DNA from: Dromiciops gliroides
Lineage: Eukaryota > Chordata > Mammalia > Microbiotheria > Microbiotheriidae
DNA: 64,000 bases
Assembly: GCF_019393635.1 (NCBI RefSeq)
Contig: NC_057861.1
Coordinates: forward strand, 84,561,827 to 84,625,826
Direction of reading: 5' to 3'
Shown one piece after another: positions 33,736 through 45,054 of this stretch. Position 1 is the first letter of the stretch; each line of letters begins with the position of its first letter. The translations under genes and the position numbers were made by a program. The notes under the pieces were generated by a model. It had not been told where the DNA came from. It was given only the letters and a program-made list of their open reading frames with translations, and did no database searches.

Positions 33736-34369
33736 CCCAACCCATATTTCCATAGCCGCACTTGGGAACAAGCAGAGCCTCTCTTCAAGTCACATACCTC
33801 CATATGACCCTCATATTGCCCTCCTCTGCCACACACGCACACGCATGCACAGGATGGACCCCAAACTTCAGCCAAACATCCAGCTGAAAGCAACAGGTCT
33901 TCTCCGCCCTCCCCCCAAACTCCCACAGGTGCTGGGGAGCAACAAACTGATCTGCCGGCATTCTCTGCCGCCAGAAAGGCCGCTTCTTCCTGAGAGTAAC
34001 TGAGAACCACGCATTCCTGTTCCTGCAGCCTTTTGAAAACGTACTTCCACACCCATGTGGGCACCAACACAGATTCAAGCTCACCCACATGCCAGTAGGT
34101 TCAGTTGTGCGGGGGCATGCACACCAACACATGCTCGCAAAGACCAGACCACGGAGGAACCCGGATACCCCGGCAATCTCCACAACAAAGTACACCCAGT
34201 CGCACGCACATTCCAGAGGTTGTGCCTCCAGGCATGCACACACACCGAACCCCTAGACATGCGCCAGTAGGCACCCCCTCCCAGAGAGAAGCTGAAAGCA
34301 CCATAAAAATGGGTATTGTTATATGGCCAGTACATCCCTGTGCACAGGGGATCACGTAATCGCAAGATG

Positions 34370-34580
34370 AAACAGACCTGAAAGGCTACCGAGTCCAACA
34401 AAGTATCTGAGCATGAACCAGCCTCTGCTTGAAGACCTCCAGAGATGGGGAACTCACTACCACTGGCCGACTGAACCAAGACCACTGTGCACCGGCTCCC
34501 TCTCGGCGTTATAAGTTCCTCTAAATACCGAGTTCAAAGCTGCCTCTCGGTAACTTCCACATGTTCTCAAATACAGCCGG
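34370..34580 (-). repeat. L3/CR1-type LINE relic, antisense
   Basis: GCCTCTGCTTGAAGACCTCC, AGAGATGGGGAACTCACTAC and CTCTCGGTAACTTCCAC match the antisense CR1-clade end. Confidence 0.6.
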
Positions 34581-34610
34581 GAGCACAATGACACCCACAT
34601 GTGTGTGTAT

Positions 34611-34611
34611 G

Positions 34612-34654
<43 letters not shown>
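34611..34654. repeat. (CG)n/(CA)n microsatellite
   Basis: A short CGCG run continuing into about 16 CA units. Confidence 0.96.
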
Positions 34655-34657
<3 letters not shown>

Positions 34658-34869
34658 GACCCGGCACAGGAAGCTTTCCCAAAACAAAGAAGCCATCCCC
34701 AGCCTTCCCCACCCCACCCCACCCCCCTTCCAGGAAAGAAAAGCCCTGAGCCAAGGCCTGGAGAGAGGCGTTTTTCACAAGCCACCCAAATGTGGCCGGG
34801 ACCGGGGGACAGCCTCCTCCCCATGTGCTCCGGCGGGGTCCAAAGGCAGCTGGGGAGAAGAAGGCGGGG

Positions 34870-35480
34870 GAAGGGGGCTCACCTCTGAGTCACGGCCGGG
34901 GAGCCGGCCAGGGGAGGGGAGCGAAGCGGAGCGGAGCTGAGCTGAGCGGTGCGGAGGGGAGCGATCGGGGCTCCTACGATCGGGGGTCCTCCGAGGGGCT
35001 GAGCCGCGCTGTTCTGCGCTGGCTGGCTGGCTGCGCAGCGATGCGCCGCCGCTTCGGGCTGAGCTGGGCTGGGCAGCGCTGGGCTGCGCCGCGGCGGCGC
35101 GCTGCGCCGGGCCGGGCTGGGCTGGGCTGTGTGCGGCTGCACGGTGAGTGTGTGACCTTAATACGGCCGCCGGGAACCAGTCTGGGGCTGCCCTGCTGGG
35201 CACATGACGCTGACAAGCTAGCGAGCGAGGAGCGAGGGAGCGAGCGAGCGAGGGAGCGAGCGAGCGAAAGAGCGAACACACACTCACACTCACACTCACA
35301 CATACACACATACTCACCTCTCCAGCTCACGGGGCCCCTGAGGCATTTCCCAGGCCGGCCCGGTGGGGAGGGGCCAACGGGGCCAGGATCAGGGAAGGGG
35401 GAGGGCCCTACGAGGCAGGGAACTGGGCTGGGGCCAGAGCAGAGCTGGGACGGGGGGCGGGGAGAGGCGGGGAACAAGAG
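34870..35480 (-). promoter_or_regulatory. CpG-island promoter of PTP4A3 with two candidate first-exon donors
   Basis: Dense CpG and G+C (for example CGCCGCGGCGGCGCGC around 35090). The minus strand shows donors CAGAG|GTGAGC (exon end 34883) and GAGAG|GTGAGT (exon end 35318), fitting two alternative non-coding first exons 7-7.5 kb upstream of the 27.9-kb UTR exon. A plus-strand donor ACG|GTGAGT at 35143 may mark a divergent transcript. No TATA box is evident. Exact start sites cannot be read from sequence. Confidence 0.65.
35220..35313. repeat. (GAGC)n then (CACACT)n microsatellites in the CpG island
   Basis: 35220-35275 is a GAGC/GAGG tetranucleotide run rich in CpG. 35276-35313 is a CACACT/CATACA run. 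Both lie between the two candidate first-exon donors. Confidence 0.93.
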
Positions 35481-35705
35481 AGAAGAGGCGTGGGGGGGGG
35501 GGGGTGGAGAAGGGATAGGGGGAGGGGGGAGAAGAGAAGTAGAATGAGTGAAGAGAAAGCCAAGAGATGAGTAAAGGTAGAGAGAAGAGAGTGAGGGCGA
35601 AACAGTACAGAGTGAGGGAGAGAGGAAAGAAAGGATGAGAGGACGAGAAGCAAAAGGAAAAAAAGGAAAAGAGAGAAAAGGAAGGGAGAGGAGAGAAAAG
35701 ACCCT
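35480..35705. repeat. Polypurine tract upstream of the CpG island
   Basis: More than 200 bp of nearly pure A/G on the plus strand with G-runs at 35490-35530. The adjoining 35710-36180 has only an old antisense MIR (35840-35960), and 36182-36208 is a TG run. Confidence 0.85.
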
Positions 35706-36209
35706 GCACCTAGAAAGAGCATAACTATAAGACTCACTTTTCAATTGCACTTGAAGGCTCTCCCTCCCATCAGCTCCGGCTGTCCAAGGTTTAATTATAA
35801 CCGTTTGGGGTCATAGATTTCAAGGGGGGAGGAGCCTGAGAGACCATCCAATTCAAACCCCTCATTTTATAGATAAATGAACCTAACCCTTGGAAAAGGG
35901 AAGTGAGTGAGTTGGCAAAACTCTGCAGAGCCTTTAAGTGTCAGAACTCAGTGGAGGTCTTAATTCGAAGCCAACCCTTCTTCCTTCACCAAACCTACCT
36001 AAAGTAGGAGAGGGAAAAAAAAGGAAGAGAAGAAATGAGGCTGCAAGATGAACAAGGAAGAGAAAGAACTGGGGCGAGAGGAGAATAGAGAGAGGTCACA
36101 ATGGGCTTGAAGGGAACAAATGAGGGGGAAATGAGGGTGGAGAACTCCCAGACAGATCAAAAGCCCACTGGGCTCCTCCTTTGTGTGTGTGGTGTGTGTG
36201 TGTGTGTAT

Positions 36210-37200
36210 GAGGGAGAGAGACAGAGACAGATAAAGACAGAAACAGAGACAGTCAAAGAGAGTCAGAGTGTCAGTCTGAGTCCAGGGGTCCTCTTCCTAT
36301 ACACTACAGACTGAAGGCTATTTCAGAGATGGCCTAGCCCTGGAGTCTGTCTCTAACAGGATGCCCTGGTGTTATCTAGAGAAGCCTCAATACCACTGAG
36401 CTTAAAGGAGGAGTCTAGCTTTTTCTTCCCAGTCTAAGGGCTCTGGGAAGTCAGGATTCCAGGTCTATTTTCTCTTCTGGGCCCACAGAGGGCACAAGTG
36501 GAGGGACAGTCTTGCACATCCTATAATTTCTGAAAGGTTTTGGAAAAAAACCTGAAGACCAAGGGATTGGACTTCCCAGTCATTGCAAGTACTTGTGCCT
36601 ACTATGTCATGTGCTGCTCAGGCTGGCATAGAGCCTGGGGAGCAGTGAGGACAGGAATAATAATGACAGGAATTCTAGGAAGCCCCCAGCTCCCATCTGT
36701 ATGACACCTTGACACATTTTCACTACATTCCCCTACATTGTTTCATCTATTGCTGTGGACACAATTGTATTCCTTCACCCATTCATTCATTAGACAAACC
36801 TTCTAGAGTGCCTCCTGTGGGCTTCATGCGTGGGAGCTAGATACACAGTTCAGATAGTATAAAATAGCAGCCTTGGAGGAAGTGACCTTGGAATAGAGGC
36901 ATAATCTACAAATACATGTAAACAGAATAAACGGTATTCTGTGCTAGAGAGATACAAAATGAAGTACGACAAAAGTCTAAAGGTAAGGCTGTAGCTTCCA
37001 TGTGTGCAGTCTGCACAGGTCGTTTCTCTAGGTCAAAGCTTCCTCAATTTTATAAGGGGTTAATATAATCCAATTCTGTTTCTCCCCTGAGAAACAAACT
37101 GGTGTAAAGGATAGACAATAGGCAATAGTAGTAATAATCATAATGATAACAACCACCACCATCGCAGCAACAACAACAATAATAACTGGCATTTTATATA
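36210..37200. other. Intergenic, no gene seen
   Basis: Mostly unclassifiable sequence, with a scrap of L2-like repeat at about 36775-36960 (ATTCATTCATTAGACAAACC and TGTAAACAGAATAAACGG). No exon-like signal found. Confidence 0.5.
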
Positions 37201-37690
37201 CATATAGCTCCTTAAGGATAGCTAGATGGCACAGGGCATAGAGCACTAAGCTTGGAATCAGGAAGACCTGACATGCACTAGTTGTTTGACCCTGGGCAAG
37301 TCACTTAACCCTGTTTGCCTCAATTTCTTCATCTATAAAATGAACTGGAGAAGGGAAATGGCAAACCATTCTAGTATCTTTGCCAAGAAAACCCCACCTA
37401 GGGTCAGGAAGAGTTAGATACAACCGAACTGAATGAACAACATCAACAGCTCTTTAAGGTTGACAAAGCGCTTTACATAGGTTACCTCAACTTGATCTTC
37501 ACAGCAACCTGAATGAGATAGGAGTTATTGTTATCCCCAATTTACAGATGAGGAAACTGAGGCTAAGAGGGGCTAAAGGACTTATCCAAAGTCACACAGC
37601 TAAGTAAACATCTGAGGAAGGATCTGAACTCTGTTATTCAGGACTCCAGCACTCTCCATTCATTCCACCACCCAGTTGTCTACAGCACCC
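37140..37690 (-). repeat. THER1 copy split by a MAR1-type SINE
   Basis: The antisense THER1 (start ACTGGCATTTTATATACATA; then GCGCTTTACATAGGTTACCT, AGTCACACAGCTAAGTAAAC) is split by a plus-strand MAR1 copy at about 37215-37450 (ATAGCTAGATGGCACAGGGC to GAATGAACAACATCAAC). Confidence 0.78.
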
Positions 37691-37796
37691 CCAAACACTG
37701 GTCATTCAGCCTTTGCTGGAAGACCTCCCCGGGGCTGAGAAAACCATTCCATTTTTGGTCACCACAATTGATGTAAAGTTTGGGGGGTTGGGTCTG

Positions 37797-37970
37797 GGGT
37801 TTTTGTTGTTGTTGTTTTTAGTGAGTCAATTGGGGTTAAGTGACTTGCCCAGGGTCACACAGTTGGTAAGTGTTAAGTGTCTGAGGCTGGATTTGAACTC
37901 AGGTCCTCCTGACTCCAGGGTCGGTGCTCTATCCACTGTGCCACCGAGCTGCCCCTTGGGTTTTTTTTAT
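37797..37970 (-). mobile_element. WSINE1-type SINE, antisense
   Basis: T/GTT tail, GTGAGTCAATTGGGGTTAAG to CTGTGCCACCGAGCTGCCCC. The similar flanks TGGGGTTTTT and TGGGTTTTTT suggest the target duplication. It sits inside an old antisense L3/CR1 relic (37690-38160). Confidence 0.88.
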
Positions 37971-38159
37971 ATCAGTGAAATAATGTGCCACTTTGCCACT
38001 GCACCTGTGGCTCCTAGTTCTGCCTTAGGGGTGAAAAGGAATCTGTTTATCCCTCTTCCACAGGGCAGCTCTTATCTTGGCATAGAGATGACCCTGAGTT
38101 CCTGAAGACTACGGTCACTGGAACACAAACTGTAACTCTCTATCAGACAGGAAACCTCC

Positions 38160-38985
38160 CCGTTTTCCCATCTGTAAAACTGGAATCGTAATTCTAGTAC
38201 CTAAATTTAAGGGAAATACTTTGGAAACCTGAAAGAAGAAAGATGACAATAATTATTATCACTCAGCTCTGCCACAGACCATGAGCCACAGCCTACCTAA
38301 GCCAGAGACAGGTCCTTCACAGGCTGGCCACTGGGTGCTCAATGTTCTTGACCCCGGAAGCTGCCCAGGCAATGAAGGCCACCTCCATGAAATTACCAGT
38401 GTTTGGAAGCAGTGAAGAAGTGGTAAGAATCCAAGGCCTCCAAGTGCTACCTCTCCAGATGGGAACACCTTCCCCTGCCCCGTGACCCTCTCAGAATAGA
38501 CCTTTAAGCCTATAAGTAAACTGAAACCTGAGGAGGGCTAAGCTGCAGAGCTTTGTTTATTCCCCCTGCCCTCCCTTAGCTGTCTCCTCCTCCTTTCCAG
38601 CCAACAACACCCTGTGGGGCATTCTCCCCTCCCCCCTCCAAGACCGTTACCCTGCAAGGCACCTTCATGGACTGCCTTGCCCCTGGCCTCCTTGCAAAAG
38701 GTTGCTTACACCTGGAAGTGCCCCTAGGGCCCAGAACACCCTTCTCCAGGAGAACTGGGTAGCCTCCGAAGTGCTGGGTGCGAGGGTTACCCTCTCTTTT
38801 CTCCTCTAATACCCCCAATCCTCCCCCATCTCTCTGCACAACAATCCCCTCTTCTGAGACTCCTCCTGTTCCTCTTGAGGGAATGAAGTGCAAGTGAGAA
38901 ACAGACAGTCCTCAATCTCCCAGCTTGTTCTGGAAAGGACTTCAGGGGAAGATAAGAGCAGCTTTGGGGTCTGCTGCCCTGGTCC
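38160..38985. other. Intergenic, no gene seen
   Basis: Largely single-copy-looking sequence. Open frames on either strand have no family wording and no supporting splice sites. Confidence 0.5.
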
Positions 38986-39300
38986 TGGAAGGAAGGAGGG
39001 GAGGCAGGGAGGGAAAGGAGAGAAGGAAAGGAAGAGGGAAGGGAGAAAGAAAGAGAAGGGGAGGGAAGGAGAGTAGGGAGAAGGGAAGGGAGGAAGGAAG
39101 AAAGGGAGGGGGAGGGAATGAGGGAAGAGAAGGAGGGAATGGAAGAAGAGAAGGAAGGATGGAAGGGAAAGAGGGGAAAGGGGAGGAGGGAAGTGAGAGG
39201 GAAGAAAGGAAGAAAGAGAAAGGGGAAGGAGGGAAAGAAGAAAGGAAGGAAGGAAGGAATGGAAGGAGGGAAAGGGGAGGAAGGAAGGAGGGAAAGCAAA
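38985..39300. repeat. Polypurine GGAA/GGGA-rich tract
   Basis: About 315 bp of almost uninterrupted A/G on the plus strand built from GGAAGG, GGGAGG and GAAAGG words. The long open frames across it on both strands are low-complexity artefacts. Confidence 0.93.
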
Positions 39301-39879
39301 ACCTTAGCTTTGAAGACTCCTGATCCCATTACCCCTAGCTTTCCCATTAAGAAAACAGCTTGGTCTTTCTCTCCTCCTGCTCCAACAAAAACTTCAAGCA
39401 GTTTTTGTTCCTTCTAAAGCAGGCAGGGGGGCTTAACCCTTTTTTGTGTGTCTCAGACCCCTTTGGTATCTATTGAAGCCTACAGACCCTTTTTCAGAAT
39501 ACTGTTTGTAAATGCATATAATAAGATACATAAGATAAAAAGAGAAATCAATTATACTGAAATGAGGGACTCCAGGTTAAGAATAAGAACATCACCTTGA
39601 TGTCATGGTCCTCTTTGAGAATGAAGGATAAACAACAACCACCTTATAGTTGGGCTGAAATTTTCCTCTCTACAGCTCCCATCGTTGGTCCCAGCTCTGG
39701 TCCTCCTTGGGTACAAGCAGAACAAGAATGTTGTCTTTGGAACCCAAGGGCTTCAGCCTGAGTCTCCACCTGCTACTTGTCAACAGAGTGACTGTGAACA
39801 AGTCACTTCACTAGGCCTCAGTTTCCTCACCTGTAAAATGAAGGGCTGGCTTCTGAGGTCCCTTCTGGCCCTAAATCTG

Positions 39880-40370
39880 TGATCTCTCCCTTTTCCCCTT
39901 CTACACAAAAGCCCTTCAAGTACTTAAAAATGGCTAGCCTTAAAGTTAAACAGTTTTTAATTCTGTCCATCACTCTTGCTAGATTATGATTTCAAGGCCC
40001 TTGATGCTCTCCAGTTAATCAATGTCCTTCCTAAAATGGGGTGCCTGGAATCGAATGCAATACTGACCATGGAAGAATACAGTATAGATATCACCTCTTT
40101 CACTCTGGACATTAATGAAGCCAAGACACTCCTAAGGAAGCTGAAACTCTAACTAGCTCTCTTGGCTGCCATGTCACTCAATTGACTCACATTATTCAGT
40201 TCACTAAGACCCCTGGGCCTCTTGCAGATAAATTTGTGATGTTGATTCTCTGAATCTAGGGGCAGTCCAGGTTTGAGTTCAGCTCTTAATGTTATGGCAA
40301 TCCAGACCTTAGAAAGGATCCAGCCAAACCCTCTCATTTAACAGAAGGGAAGAGAAGTAACTTCTCTAGG
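39880..40370 (-). repeat. L3/CR1-type LINE relic, antisense
   Basis: CAAAAGCCCTTCAAGTACTT, CTCCAGTTAATCAATGTCCT, CCTAAAATGGGGTGCCTGGA and ATGTCACTCAATTGACTCAC follow the antisense CR1-clade order. Confidence 0.7.
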
Positions 40371-40561
40371 GTCACACAGTCACTACTAACAGGGTTAGTA
40401 TTCAAATCTAGGTTTTGTCACTCAAACATCCTTTCCATTCAACCATGCTGCCTCCTTGGTTCAATTTCTATTATGGATGCCAGTTTCTGAAGGCTAGATA
40501 AGTTCTCAGAAGGACAGTATCTCAGTGGTCCACAGTGTCTTCTAGAGTGGTGACTCTCAAA

Positions 40562-40746
40562 CTTTTTAGTGTAGGGGCAGCTAGGTGGTGCAGTGGATAA
40601 AGCACCGGCCCTGTATTCAGAAGTACCTGAGTTCAAATCCGGCCTCAGACACTTGACACTTACTAGCTGTGTGACCCTGGGCAAGTCACTTAACCCCCAT
40701 TGCCCCGCAAAAACAAAACAAAACAAAAAAAAACCCTTTTTAGTGT
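40562..40746 (+). mobile_element. WSINE1-type SINE with TSD
   Basis: GGGGCAGCTAGGTGGTGCAG to TAACCCCCATTGCCCCGC and an AAAC-rich tail. The 11-bp duplication CTTTTTAGTGT lies at 40562-40572 and 40736-40746. Confidence 0.94.
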
Positions 40747-40842
40747 CAGGAGCCCTTTAAACTCTTCAAAATACTCTCCCCCCCAAAAAGTTTTTATGTG
40801 GATGATATCTATGAATATTTACTTTATTATAAATTTAAAACT

Positions 40843-41098
40843 GATGATGATGGAGGAAGAAGTAGAAGGAAGAAGGGAGGAAGGTTAAGGGAAGGAGTAG
40901 GGAGGAAGAAAAGGAAGGGAGAAGAAAAAAGGAGGGGAGGAGGGAAGGGGGAAAAGGAGGAGAAAGAAAAGGAAAAGGAAGGAGAAAGGAGGAGAAGAAG
41001 GAAAAGTAAGGAGGAGAAGAATGAGGTGAAGGAAAAGGAAGAGGAGAAGGAGAAGGAGGAGGAAGAAGGAGGAAGAGGAGGAGGAGGAGAAGGAGATA
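40843..41098. repeat. Polypurine (GGA/GAA)-rich tract
   Basis: About 255 bp of A/G on the plus strand, GAGGAGGAAG-like toward its end. Confidence 0.92.
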
Positions 41099-41999
41099 GT
41101 TTTGACTTCCTATCTCCCTGGCAAGGTTTCAGGGATGCCCCAGGGGGTCTGCAGACCACACCTGAGAACTCAGCATGGGAAGGAAGATGATCAGAAATCT
41201 ACTCCAACCCAAACCTGAACAGGATCCCCCTCTCCCACATCCCCAAAAAGTGTCCAGCTCGGGCTATACTTGAAAACCTCCGAAGTTGGGAAAACCTTCT
41301 ATTGCCCAAGGCAGACTATTTCGGGTGTCTCTGATTCAGCCTAAATATGCCTCTCAGTCACTTCCACTCATTGCTCCTGGTAGTCAGGGAAGGCTTTCTG
41401 GAAGAAGTAGAAACCTGAGTAGAGTCTGGAAGCATCAGTTGGCTGTGGAGAGGTAGGAAAAAATGGGATAATATTCCAGATTTGGGAGGGGAATGAAGAG
41501 GACAAGGGAGAGAATTGAGACATCTTGAAGAAAGGTGCCAAATCAAAGATGAACCTGACAAGTGAGAAGAACTGCAGAAGGCAAAGACAACAAAGGGATC
41601 CCATGAATGACTCTCAGGGGAGGTACTGATACCCTGGAAAGCTGTGAATGAAGTCAAAGGCAGGGGCCTCCCCATGGCCCCCTAGGATGCCTTCTTATTG
41701 AACACTGGGTCTGAAGATTGGATAGCCACATCAGACCTTAATTACATAGATAAGTACATCTTCTGCCCCACTCCCCACCTCTAAGTAGCATATGGAGGGG
41801 AGAAAATCCATCTTTTCCATGGTGTTTCCCGTGACCTCAAAAATCAGAATTCAATCCAATATATAGGTCATCCCCCTCCCCACCCTACCCCCCCAGGTCA
41901 GAAGAGTCAACCCTTTCTTTCTTGTCCTTCAAGACCCAACTCTGGGGCTCCCTCTAAATGAAGTCTTCTCTGCCAGATAAACCAAGGGGCAGCAGTATA

Positions 42000-42075
42000 C
42001 AGGGTGAGCCTAAAGTCTTATTGCAGCTTGAAGCTTCAATAGCTTAAAATTTCAATAAGACTTTGGGGTCACTCC
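42000..42075. mobile_element. Palindromic MITE, mariner-like
   Basis: A roughly 75-bp imperfect palindrome. The left arm CTAAAGTCTTATTGCAGCTT is mirrored by a right arm whose complement reads CCAAAGTCTTATTGAAATTT. It is preceded by TA. The arm closely resembles the inverted repeat of the element at 51.0-51.7 kb. Confidence 0.65.
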
Positions 42076-42339
42076 ACACATGCAGGACTTGGAGTCAGGG
42101 AGAGCTGGGTTCAGGTCCTAAATCTGGCCCTAACACTTTGTGTCACTTTGGGCAAATCCCTTAATTGCTCTGGGCTTCCTCCTCATCTCTAAACTGGGGA
42201 GAGGGACTAGATGACCTCTGTGTCCCTTCTGGCTCTAAAATCTATGATCCTGAGATGTAAAAGAAATCTCTCATAGGTCTTGGCTGATTCACCTTTTACC
42301 CTTGGATTTTGCCCTAGGATTCCTGTTTGACTTCAAAGT

Positions 42340-42665
42340 TTAGTTCAGCTACTTCTTCCAACATGAGACTTTTCTGAATCCTTCCAATTACTAGAGCTAT
42401 TTCCTCTTCACATCCATTTAAATAAATGAGGGATCAACAGGTCTTTGGTGTAGTGTCCTAAGGTTCTTGTCCTGCCTTCTGTTTTGTTCAATATTATTAC
42501 ATCCCATAACCTCAGAACTGGAAGACCCCCAAAAATACAGGAATCTTCTTTACAACATCTCTGACATTTGAAGCTCTCCAGGAGCCCACCCACTACCTCT
42601 TAAAGCAGACCCTTACAATTTTGTATAAATCTAATTGTTAGGGAGCCTTTCCTTATATCTAAGGA
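42340..42665 (-). repeat. L3/CR1-type LINE relic, antisense
   Basis: TTTGAAGCTCTCCAGGAGCC, GGGAGCCTTTCCTTATATCT and AAATCTGCAACTTT resemble the antisense CR1-clade end. Diverged. Confidence 0.5.
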
Positions 42666-42669
42666 AATC

Positions 42670-43600
42670 TGCAACTTTAAAAAAAAAGTAAAGGCTTAGA
42701 TAAAGAATAGATGTCATATTGATAAAATTGCCATAAATCCTGATGATCCTAGCATAAGGCAGGGATGAAAACTGTGGCCTTTGGAGATAATATCACCAGC
42801 ATGCAAAAACAAACTCTGGCCTGAATCAAACAGGATGAAATGTAATAGGGACAGATAAATGTAAAGTCCTATGCTTAGGTCTGAAGTATCAGCTGCACAA
42901 ATATGGAAATGAAGAGAGGTATCGTGAGACATCAGATTATGGGAAAAAGATCTGATGGTCTGGTGGACTTCAAGCTTAATGAGTCAACAGTGTGTCAGAG
43001 CAGCCAAAAAAACTAACATGGCGTTAGGTCAGATTAGTCAAGCATTTATTAAGCACCTCCCATATGCTAGGCACAGGGGATACAAATACAAGGAATAAAA
43101 ACAAAGGATTTACATTCTAATATGGGAGACAAGCATTTAATAAGCATGCATAGCATAACTACAAAGAGAATAAATACAAATCTACACCAAGGAAGTAATT
43201 GGCAGGGTAGTTTGGGAGGCTAGAGTCCAGAAAGATGAAGCTGACATTTTTGCAGTGTTGTGCATCTGAGGGCTCGATTCTATTCTGGACAGGGATTCTA
43301 TTCCGGGTGCCACATTTTAGAAAGGACACTGACAAACTGAAACATATCCAGGGCAGGGTGACCAGGATGGTGAGAGTCGGAGAGATCATGCCATAAGGGA
43401 ACTGACAGGAGGAACTAGAGTTGTTAGGGGCCCATGCCAGGAGAGTGGGTTTCAATTATCTGAAGAGCTGTCTGGGGAAGGGAAATTAGCCCCCTTCTGC
43501 TTGGTCTGAAAAGGCAGCAGTAGGAGCAATCTGAGGAAGTTCAAGAAAGGAAGATTTTTGGTTCAGCAGAAAGAGCTAACAATAAGAGATAATTTAAAAA
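42670..43600 (+). repeat. L3/CR1-type LINE relic, sense, interrupted by an L2 piece
   Basis: The sense text runs from ATGAAATGTAATAGGGACAG through TTAATGAGTCAACAGTGTGT, then an L2 3' piece (about 43028-43190, AAGCATTTATTAAGCACCTC), then resumes with ATTCCGGGTGCCACATTTTA and GGGCAGGGTGACCAGGATGG. This is the best-preserved CR1-clade copy in the window, without an open frame. Confidence 0.75.
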
Positions 43601-43609
43601 AAATGCAGA

Positions 43610-45040
43610 GGGTTATGACCACCTTGAGGGACTGAGTTCCCCGTTCCTGGAGGTCTTCACACAGTAAGCTCAATGACCATTTGTCTGCAGGGCTAGAGAA
43701 GAGATTCTGGGTCTTATAGGGATGATTAGATCACTCATGAGGTCCTTTCCTACTCTTGAGAATGAAATTCTATGATTCTGGGTGCTGGTCCCAGCCATTC
43801 AATCCCCCTGCATTGTCAGTCTACAAAATGAAGCCTCTTGGGTATAAATAAGGTCAATCCCAGGCTGGGTAGGAAGTCACGGCAGGATGGTCCTGCAGCT
43901 GCCCCCTCTACCTCTTCTCTCAACAACTTCCAAAAGGAAAAGGAACCTTGGTACTTCAACACCTGAATGTTCTGCTTCATGTTGGTCAGACACAAGGACC
44001 TTGGAGTGGGAAGAGGAAAGGTCTCCCTGAAAATTAAGGGCTGGTGAGGAAAATGAGCACAGCAAGACTCCTCATTACCTGCCAAGGCAAGACAGCCCCA
44101 GATCCCAGATGTCGGGGTCATGAACGACGCAGAGAGGTCTATGCCTGTAGTCTGGATGGACAACACGCAGTCGCAGACAGAAGACCTGGGGTCTCTGAGT
44201 CTTGAGGTCCTCATCTATGAAATAGGGGTGATAACATCTCCTGCCTCACACTGTTGTGAGAACCAGATCAGACACTCTCTTTGAAATCCTTAAGCAGCTC
44301 TGTACATGTGAAGCACTGCTATCAGAAGTCTATTGCAGTAAAAAGAGCCCTTTGCTAAGAATTCAGGAGACCTGGATTCTAGCCAGTTTGAGCACTACCA
44401 AACACGCCCCCCCCCACCCCGTGTGACCTCAGGCAAATCACTTCTCCCTGACCGGGACACAGTGTTTGCTCCCTTGCAAAATAAGGGGAATGAATTAGGA
44501 TGGTGTCCCAGGAGGCCCCTTCCTGCTCTGACGTTCCGTGGTCTTATGTCCTGACCACCCTTTCGGCTCTAACCTTCTGGTTTCAGATCCACTCAGATCA
44601 GCATAGGATCTCTGTCCTCCTCAGACAGATGATGATTCTGACATCAGCAGCTGCTAGGGTCTGAAGCCGGCACATTTGCTCACCTTGTTACTAACCGAAA
44701 ATCTCAGGTGGGCGGAGGTTTCCCCTGGGGCCAGAGTGGGGGCTCAGGCTTGAGCCCACAGAGTTAACTTGAGAACTAGATGACCTCTGAGGCCTTGTCC
44801 TCCTCTGAGAGGCTTTCATTTTGAACTGCCACTCTCCCATACATGAGTGGGCCAGAGTTACCAGGGAAATACCTGACCTGACATTTCTCATCCAAATCCC
44901 CCACCCTCCTGCAGACTCCTCTATGTCTGAAGCACTGAGATGAATACTAATAGTATTCCCAGAAGGTTAAATTCTAAGCGTGTGATTGGTGAGCAAAGAC
45001 AGAGAATGGCTAAGCATGCTGTGTCCAAAGACTAATTAGG
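43610..45040. other. Intergenic, no gene seen
   Basis: No convincing exon or intact repeat. MIR-like scraps occur at 43640-43790, 44200-44330 and 44340-44560 (TGTGACCTCAGGCAAATCAC). Confidence 0.5.
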
Positions 45041-45054
45041 GAACGAGGAAATTC

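Larger units (their letters stand above)
40548..41175. mobile_element. hAT-type DNA transposon relic carrying a SINE and a purine expansion
   Basis: The left end GTGACTCTCAAACTTTTTAG and the right end, whose complement reads TGAGTTCTCAGGTGTGGTC, resemble hAT (MER5/Charlie-like) inverted ends. The interior words TTTTTATGTGGATGATATCT and ATGAATATTTACTTTATTAT fit such elements. It contains a WSINE1 (40562-40746) and a polypurine tract (40843-41098). The family assignment is from memory of hAT ends. Confidence 0.5.

Noticed and set aside
34792-35547. 251-codon open frame on the plus strand across the CpG island
   Set aside because: GC-rich sequence has few stops. The product is low-complexity (Ala/Gly/Arg, Ser-Glu-Arg-Ala repeats), shows no family wording, and overlaps the promoter and microsatellites.
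34974-35750. 258-codon open frame on the minus strand
   Set aside because: It runs through a polypyrimidine tract and the CpG island. The Ser/Leu/Pro-rich product is a composition artefact.
38787-39347. Long open frames on both strands at 39 kb
   Set aside because: They translate the purine tract into Gly/Lys/Glu/Arg or Ser/Phe/Pro/Leu runs.
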